From Collybiopsis luxurians FD-317 M1 (Eukaryota; Basidiomycota; Agaricomycetes; Agaricales; Omphalotaceae): a stretch of DNA of 64,000 nt. Both the position numbers and the translations under genes were made by a program. Below, one piece after another: positions 58,565 to 64,000 of this stretch. The notes under the pieces were generated by a model. The model was not told the origin of the DNA. It searched no databases and saw only the letters and a program-made list of their open reading frames with translations. The stretch spans positions 1 to 64,000 of the forward strand of contig KN834820.1 of assembly GCA_000827265.1 (NCBI GenBank), given 5' to 3'. Each line of letters starts with the position of its first letter. Positions within the stretch are counted from its first letter, which is position 1.

Positions 58565-60826
58565 GCATTGCAGCATCTTGATGGTGAAGGTAAATTCTTG
58601 CGTACATCGCATGCAGCTAAGCCTGAGTCTATTTGGAATAATGTTCAACTTTACCCTAAAATGTTTCTGTGGTTGTTCCCATTTGGGCTGGGAGGTATCG
58701 GGTCTACCTGTCTGTTGTCCTCCAAACTCTCCAATCAAATGCACAAAAAGATACTGATGCTGTATCATGACAAGAGATTTCAACTAGACATGTCTTTCCC
58801 TTTCATAGCATTTAGTCATGAACAAATCAAGGCTGGAACAATGCAAGCGTTTATTCTAGCAAACTCAAAACAGTTCAATGATATATCCTCTCAGCTATTA
58901 TCGGTGGACCAGTCTGTCTTGCAAGAGTTAACATCTCGTATGGCGGCTGGCGAGTTCGTGAAACCTTCTAATGAATCAGAACAGAAATGTTTTGCCCTGC
59001 TTCGAGACTTGGATCAAGGTTCATCTAAGACAAAAGGATCTGTATACAGCAAGAGGATCATGCAACATGAGATTTGGTCTTTGGTCACTCACATTGGTGG
59101 GCCAACTTGGTATTTCACAATGGCTCCTTGCAACTTTAAACACCCACTGTGTATATATTATGCCGATACCAAACAAAAATTTGACGTTCCACTTCAAACA
59201 AACTGGGAACATCAAAAGTTGTTGAGTCATAATCCAGCCGCTGCGGCCAGATTCTTCCATTTTATGGTTACCCTGTTTCTAGATATTGTAGTTGGTACAG
59301 AACAGGTTCTGGGTTTGTTCGGTCCTACCGCAGCATATTACTGTACGGTTGAGCAACAGGGATGACTAACTCTCCACTTACATGGTATAGCATTCACTAA
59401 AAAGAAACTATCTCCTCTTGAGATCAAACAACAAGTCCTTGATCCAGCGTCTGATTTCCAAAACTGGCTTGTTGCTTACCTTGAAAGCATTCGAGTGGGC
59501 GAGTTTCTAACTGGTTCAAAATTGGAAGTTATGGAATCCATTAAGATTGCTGAATCATCTCCTTCCTATGTTAGTCCAGAGTTGACACTTCCAGTGCTGC
59601 CGCCTCCTTCATGCAAATGCAATCTTGACTCTTGTAAACTTTGTACCAAGTATGCCGATTGGTCAGATGCATATAAATTTACAGTTGATGACCTACTTAT
59701 GAAATTGAATGTCCATGACTGCAACCGGGCTATGAATGCAGATGGTACTGTCAATTGGGACAAATTTGAGGTATCTTGTTTAAATAATAAATATCATAAA
59801 TGCAAAGCCCAATTTCCTAGAACAATATATAAAGAGACAACAATTGATCTCACTACCGGTCATATTTCCTTGAAGAAACTGGAACAATGGCTGAACGACA
59901 TATCTCCTGGTCTAACTTATCTCATGAGGTGTAATACAGATGTTACGTGTTTGCTGTCAGGCACTGCAATCAAGGCTGTAGTTTGCTATGTCGCAGATTA
60001 TATCACTAAGACCAGTCTTAAGACTCACATTGTATTTGACAGCATAAAAGCCATTTTTGATAAAAACACTGAGCTATTGAATGGTTCACAGTTGGACAAG
60101 GAGAAATGCTGTCAATTACTTACCCAGATGGTTAATCTTCTGTCAATGAAGCTTGAGTTGGGTGGTCCCATGGTTTGCATGTATCTTCTGCAGAACCCTG
60201 ACTATTATACCAGTCATGTATTTGTGCCATTTTACTGGAAGACCTTTGTGCTGGAGGCACAAAAATATTGGCATAAAGAAGACCCTAAGGGTGATAATAA
60301 AGTTGTATTGATTTGTTGTAAAGGTAAAATGATTGGTCTTTCATCTACTTTTGATTATACACACAGACCTAATGAACTTGACAGCTACAAGTTGTACAAA
60401 TGGCTGCGCCGATTCAATCGTGTCAAGATTCGCAAGACTTCGCATTCAGTGAATGTTGAGGATTCTGCACATGATGGTGATTCATCTGATGATGAATGTC
60501 TAATACCTATGCACCTTGTTCCACCTACCAAAGCTGATAAGCCTCCTGGTCAACTTCATTTTCTTGCAGGACATCCTCTACATGACACACATGCTGTTAG
60601 TGTCAACTGTCAACCCGAAACTGTTGTTCCTAACTTCATTGGTCCTCCTCTGCCTCAACCAGATAAAGGCAATCGCAAATATTACTGTGCAGCTATGCTT
60701 ACTTTCTTTTGTCCGTGGAGGTTGGGCAAAGATCTTAAAACAGAACATCAATTATGGGATGAAGCATTCCATACTTATAAATTCAGTGAGGAGGACACAC
60801 AACACATAAAAAACATCAACCTATGA
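58565..60826 (+). pseudogene. Helitron Rep (HUH nuclease) region
   Basis: Continues from the DUF6570 frame. Helitron_like_N blocks are FLWLFPFGLGGI, the KRIMQHEIWSLVTHIGGPTW region, WYFTMAPCNFKHPL and FHFMVTLFLDIVVG. The HUH metal-binding motif is LHLHG at about 59,376-59,390, just after an in-frame TGA (59,363-59,365) at a position where Arg is expected. The nicking-Tyr motif is CYVADYITK at about 59,985-60,010, with both Tyr residues present. A Cys-rich CKCNLDSCKLC segment lies between. The C-terminal part carries VFVPFYWKTFVLEAQKYW and ends at TGA 60,824, again followed in frame by YECLDARDDY. The active-site residues remain, but the stops imply loss of a full-length protein. Confidence 0.75.
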
Positions 60827-62852
60827 TATGAATGCCTTGACGCTAGAGATGATTACCGGGTGCAGTTGAAAGCAGGTACATCTTTACCATTTCATAAAGA
60901 GGGAGATGATGCTGAACTCCAGTCAATCGAAGACATTATGTTCGCTGATGCTGAAACAAACAGTCACAACCTGTCAGACCCTTTGGATTATCTTGACAGC
61001 GTCAATGATGAGATTGTTTTATATGATGCCGATTCAGGTATGAAAGCTGGGAAAACATATATTGCTTGAGAAAAGGCTGCAAAAGAAATAAGAGACATAC
61101 TCTTTGACTTGGGGTGGACAGGATCTTTAGATAGGAAAACTTCTGCCTCTAATGTTCCAGTTGCTCCGCTGAATATCAAATGATGCCAGGCATTAGCTTG
61201 GAACCTTCTTATTGCTGATGCCTGTGAACAAGTTCTGTCTACCAGTGCAGCACTTCAAGCCCAATGTGGTAGAGATTTGTGACAGAACTTACTTTGAGAA
61301 TTTAGGTATTGAATATGGCAGTATCCAAAAACTCATTCTGTCCGTAGTGCGTGAGTTCGGCTTGAACTTGGAGCAAGAGCATGCTTTTTGTATTGTCGCA
61401 CACCATGTCACTGTTTCTTGTCTGGATCCATTAAGAATGTACATCGGGGGTATGGGCGGTACTGGTAAATCACAATTGATAAATGCTCTATTACAATTTT
61501 TTACTGCCAGGAACTGTCAATTTGCAATCGTTGTGTCTGCACCTACAGGAAATGCAGCTGCATTACTTGGCGGGTTGACCTATCATTTTCTTCTTGGCAT
61601 TAATGGTCAAGTCAAGTATACTGGTAAGAAGACACTTGCCGAGGTATCTTCAAGGCTGAATGGTGTTGAATACATGGTTCTCAATGAAGTCTCTATGCTC
61701 TCATGTGTCGACATGTATAAAATATTGGAGCATCTGGCAACTGTGAGGAATAAACTCTTGGATACTTTCAGTTCACTTAACATGATATTTGTGGGTGATT
61801 TTGCACAATTGCCACCTGTAGGGGGAGAGAATGTCTCATTGTTCAGTCACACAGCAGGTTTGAATTGAACCACCCTGCAGGGAAACTATGTGGCCATCAG
61901 AAAAGCCCTATGGCATCAAGTTACAACAGTTGTTATTCTGAGGAAGAATATGAGAAACTGCAGAGATAACACTGACGATATCAAATTTCGACGCACACTT
62001 GAGAACATGCGCTACAAAGCTTGCACGCCTGAAGACATAAAATTCTTGAGATCCTTGGTGTCATTGAATAGACCAGGATGTCACTACATCAGCTCAGCTC
62101 TTTGGCGGGACACACCAATCATTGTATTTGAGAACAGGCAGAAAGATGAGATAAATAGACTGGGATGTTTACATTTTGCAGCTGATACTTCCCAAGTTCT
62201 AACACACTTCTACTGCACCGATACCATATCCACTGCTTCAGAAGAATGTCAAGTGAAATCTAGTGCTAAATGTAAGGCCAATTCCAGAGTAAACACAATG
62301 TCGACAGACCTACAACAGGTAATGTGGGACTTGCCTGCCTCGTCTCATGAAAACCATGCTGCACCTGTATTATCTCTATGCCTTGGCCTACCGGTAATCA
62401 TATGCTACAATGTTGCAACTGAGCTAAATATCACCAAGGGTCAGCAAGCCACCGTATATATGTGGCATGCATCTAAGGCTGACCATGGTAAATTAGTCTT
62501 GGACGTACTGTTTGTATTGCTGGAAAATCCTCCAAGTCCTGTAATATTAGAAGGGCTGCTGCACAATGTGGTGCCGCTTCTGCCTAGAAAGAATGCAGGA
62601 TATGTTGTACTTCCCAATGACAGAAAGATATATATCTCAAGAACACAGGTAGATGTCCTACCTCAATTTGCTATGACAGCCTATGCATCTCAAGGACATA
62701 CAATGGATAAAGTCACAGTGATGTTGAATTCGCTGTGCGATCATCACGCTTATTATACAGCACTTTCCAGAGGAAGGAGTGTAGTTAATACAACTATGCT
62801 TCAAGGCTTTGATCCAAAAGTCATTACAGGCAGAGCATCCAGTTCATTAAGA
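60827..62852 (+). pseudogene. Helitron PIF1-type helicase region, 5' part
   Basis: A linker with two more in-frame TGA codons (about 61,068 and 61,181) and a frame change near 61,240 leads to the helicase. Motifs: Walker A GGMGGTGKSQ (about 61,450), APTGNAAALLGG (Ia), Walker B as LNEVSML with Asn replacing the usual Asp, VGDFAQLPPVGG (III), ILRKNMR (IV), FAMTAYASQGHTMD (V) and YYTALSRGRSV (VI). One frame break lies at 61,866. The Asp-to-Asn change in motif II would weaken ATP hydrolysis. At 62,852 the frame enters an inserted TIR element. The C-terminal EFRELELLNDIT block reappears at 63,949. Confidence 0.75.
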
Positions 62853-63942
62853 CACCCCCAGCAGTCCAGTATTTATCTTCTGTAAAAGGCCTAGTAATAT
62901 ATTAAATTTTTTCCAGAATTTTTCCAATTTTTTTCCAGTGTTAAATAATTATTATTGAGGCTGTAAAATGTTTTGATAAATAATGAATTTTTCGGCGCTT
63001 ATTTCGGCGGAAAAATGCATTGACAATTATGTAATATTACTCGAGATATAGCATGAATTTTTCCTGATTTTTATGTATTTTTTTACCTAAGATATATGCA
63101 AAGTTTAACTGAGGGAAAAGAAAATATATTNNNNNNNNNNNNNNNNNNNNNNNNNNNNNNNNNNNNNNNNNNNNNNNNNNNNNNNNNNNNNNNNNNNNNN
63201 NNNNNNNNNNNNNNNNNNNNNNNNNNNNNNNNNNNNNNNNNNNNNNNNNNNNNNNNNNNNNNNNNNNNNNNNNNNNNNNNNNNNNNNNNNNNNNNNNNNN
63301 NNNNNNNNNNNNNNNNNNNNNNNNNNNNNNNNNNNNNNNNNNNNNNNNNNNNNNNNNNNNNNNNNNNNNNNNNNNNNNNNNNNNNNNNNNNNNNNNNNNN
63401 NNNNNNNNNNNNNNNNNNNNNNNNNNNNNNNNNNNNNNNNNNNNNNNNNNNNNNNNNNNNNNNNNNNNNNNNNNNNNNNNNNNNNNNNNNNNNNNNNNNN
63501 NNNNNNNNNNNNNNNNNNNNNNNNNNNNNNNNNNNNNNNNNNNNNNNNNNNNNNNNNNNNNNNNNNNNNNNNNNNNNNNNNNNNNNNNNNNNNNNNNNNN
63601 NNNNNNNNNNNNNNNNNNNNNNNNNNNNNNNNNNNNNNNNNNNNNNNNNNNNNNNNNNNNNNNNNNNNNNNNNNNNNNNNNNNNNAGTTAAACTTTGCAT
63701 ATATCTTAGGTAAAAAATACATAAAAATCAGGAAAAATTCATGCTATATCTCGAGTAATATTACATAATTGTCAATGCATTTTTCCGCCGAAATAAGCGC
63801 CGAAAAATTCATTATTTATCAAAACATTTTACAGCCTCAATAATAATTATTTAACACTGGAAAAAAATTGGAAAAATTCTGGAAAAAATTTAATATATTA
63901 CTAGGCCTTTTACAGAAGATAAATACTGGACTGCTGGGGGTG
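62853..63942. mobile_element. Long-TIR (foldback-type) element nested in the Helitron helicase
   Basis: Two arms, 62,853-63,110 and 63,686-63,942, are perfect inverted copies apart from one T in a homopolymer (7 versus 6). Each arm is about 257 bp and begins CACCCCCAGCAGTCCAG. It is flanked by AGA on both sides (62,850-62,852 and 63,943-63,945). Removing the element and one AGA restores the helicase frame as SLRKEFRELELL. A 3-bp duplication with ends starting CAC suggests the CACTA/CMC or Harbinger groups. The centre is an N gap (63,131-63,685), so any transposase is unseen. Confidence 0.75.
63131..63685. other. Assembly gap
   Basis: A run of 555 N. Reading frames reported across it are artefacts. 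The gap sits exactly between the arms of the inverted repeat, a structure that commonly breaks assemblies, so the true length may differ. Confidence 0.98.
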
Positions 63943-64000
63943 AGAAAAGAGTTTCGTGAATTAGAATTGCTCAATGACATTACCTGCCTGAGATACAAGG
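63943..64000 (+). pseudogene. Helitron helicase, C-terminal continuation
   Basis: Reads R-K-EFRELELLNDITCLRYK in the plus strand, the conserved tail of fungal Helitron helicases. It is in frame with 62,852 once the inserted element is removed. It continues beyond the window. Confidence 0.75.

Larger units (their letters stand above)
57482..64000 (+). mobile_element. Autonomous Helitron (coding part), running off the window
   Basis: One transposon reading frame, broken by stops and an insertion, runs DUF6570 - Helitron-like N/Rep - linker - PIF1 helicase. This order is typical of fungal Helitrons, which move by rolling-circle replication using a HUH nuclease fused to a 5'-3' helicase. The helicase resumes at 63,943 after a nested TIR element and leaves the window at 64,000. 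Helitron termini (5' TC, 3' CTRR with a hairpin) were not located; the 3' end must lie to the right. Nearly all internal stops are TGA in place of expected Arg. Confidence 0.85.

Noticed and set aside
58562..61183. TGA read as an amino acid (altered genetic code)
   Set aside because: TGA is the natural end of other genes here (aldehyde dehydrogenase at 24,968, MSH6 at 32,812), and the internal ones fit CGA-to-TGA decay.
63083..63722. Long open frames across the N run
   Set aside because: They consist of unknown residues over an assembly gap and have no coding meaning.
62853..63942. Inverted repeat as a pure scaffolding artefact
   Set aside because: The flanks rejoin the helicase in frame with a 3-bp duplication, which a random misjoin would not produce. 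The gap length itself is still uncertain.
1..64000. CRISPR arrays, bacterial operons, rRNA genes
   Set aside because: None seen. The window is eukaryotic with spliceosomal introns throughout.

Overview
The window looks like chromosomal DNA of a basidiomycete fungus, most likely an agaricomycete. Short GT-AG introns (about 45-110 bp) interrupt nearly every gene. The recognisable families fit that group: DUF6534 membrane proteins, MYND proteins, a fungal DUF2235 hydrolase and Helitrons carrying DUF6570. No genus can be named from the sequence.

Layout. 1-6.9 kb: repeat-rich DNA with DUF6534 copy A. 7.07-8.45 kb: an intact three-exon gene of unknown function. 9.1-10.7 kb: a DHHC palmitoyltransferase (minus). 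11.2-11.7 kb: a MYND-finger gene fragment (minus). 12.1-21.7 kb: duplicated block B, made of DUF6534 copy B, a decayed 3' half of MSH6 full of transposons, and a 5' piece of the palmitoyltransferase. 22.6-25.0 kb: a class 3 aldehyde dehydrogenase. 25-28.5 kb: repeats. 28.5-38.7 kb: block C, made of DUF6534 copy C and a near full-length MSH6 (minus). 38.8-41.3 kb: a DUF2235 fragment plus a fuller DUF2235 gene. 41.3-45.1 kb: unexplained, with a hairpin MITE. 45.1-57.4 kb: a pyrimidine-rich cluster of accessory or transposon genes (F-box, two hypothetical families, a PIF1-type helicase). 57.5-64 kb: an autonomous Helitron (DUF6570, Rep, PIF1 helicase). Its helicase is interrupted by a long-TIR element whose centre is an N gap.

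The most informative feature is the internal duplication. Block C serves as an undamaged reference for block B. The comparison gives empty sites for several insertions (a MITE at 17.0 kb, a 1.58 kb TIR element at 18.8 kb, a repeat unit at 18.3 kb), and DUF6534 copy A gives one for a TA-flanked MITE at 15.0 kb. It also shows that block B has lost CpG almost completely: one aligned stretch has 12 CpGs in C and none in B. The Helitron's internal stop codons are nearly all TGA where arginine is expected (CGA to TGA). Together these suggest CpG-directed C-to-T decay of repeated DNA.

Many host genes here (MSH6, palmitoyltransferase, MYND, aldehyde dehydrogenase, DUF2235) also carry single-base frameshifts or stops. 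Whether these are real pseudogene lesions or base-level assembly errors cannot be settled from the sequence alone.
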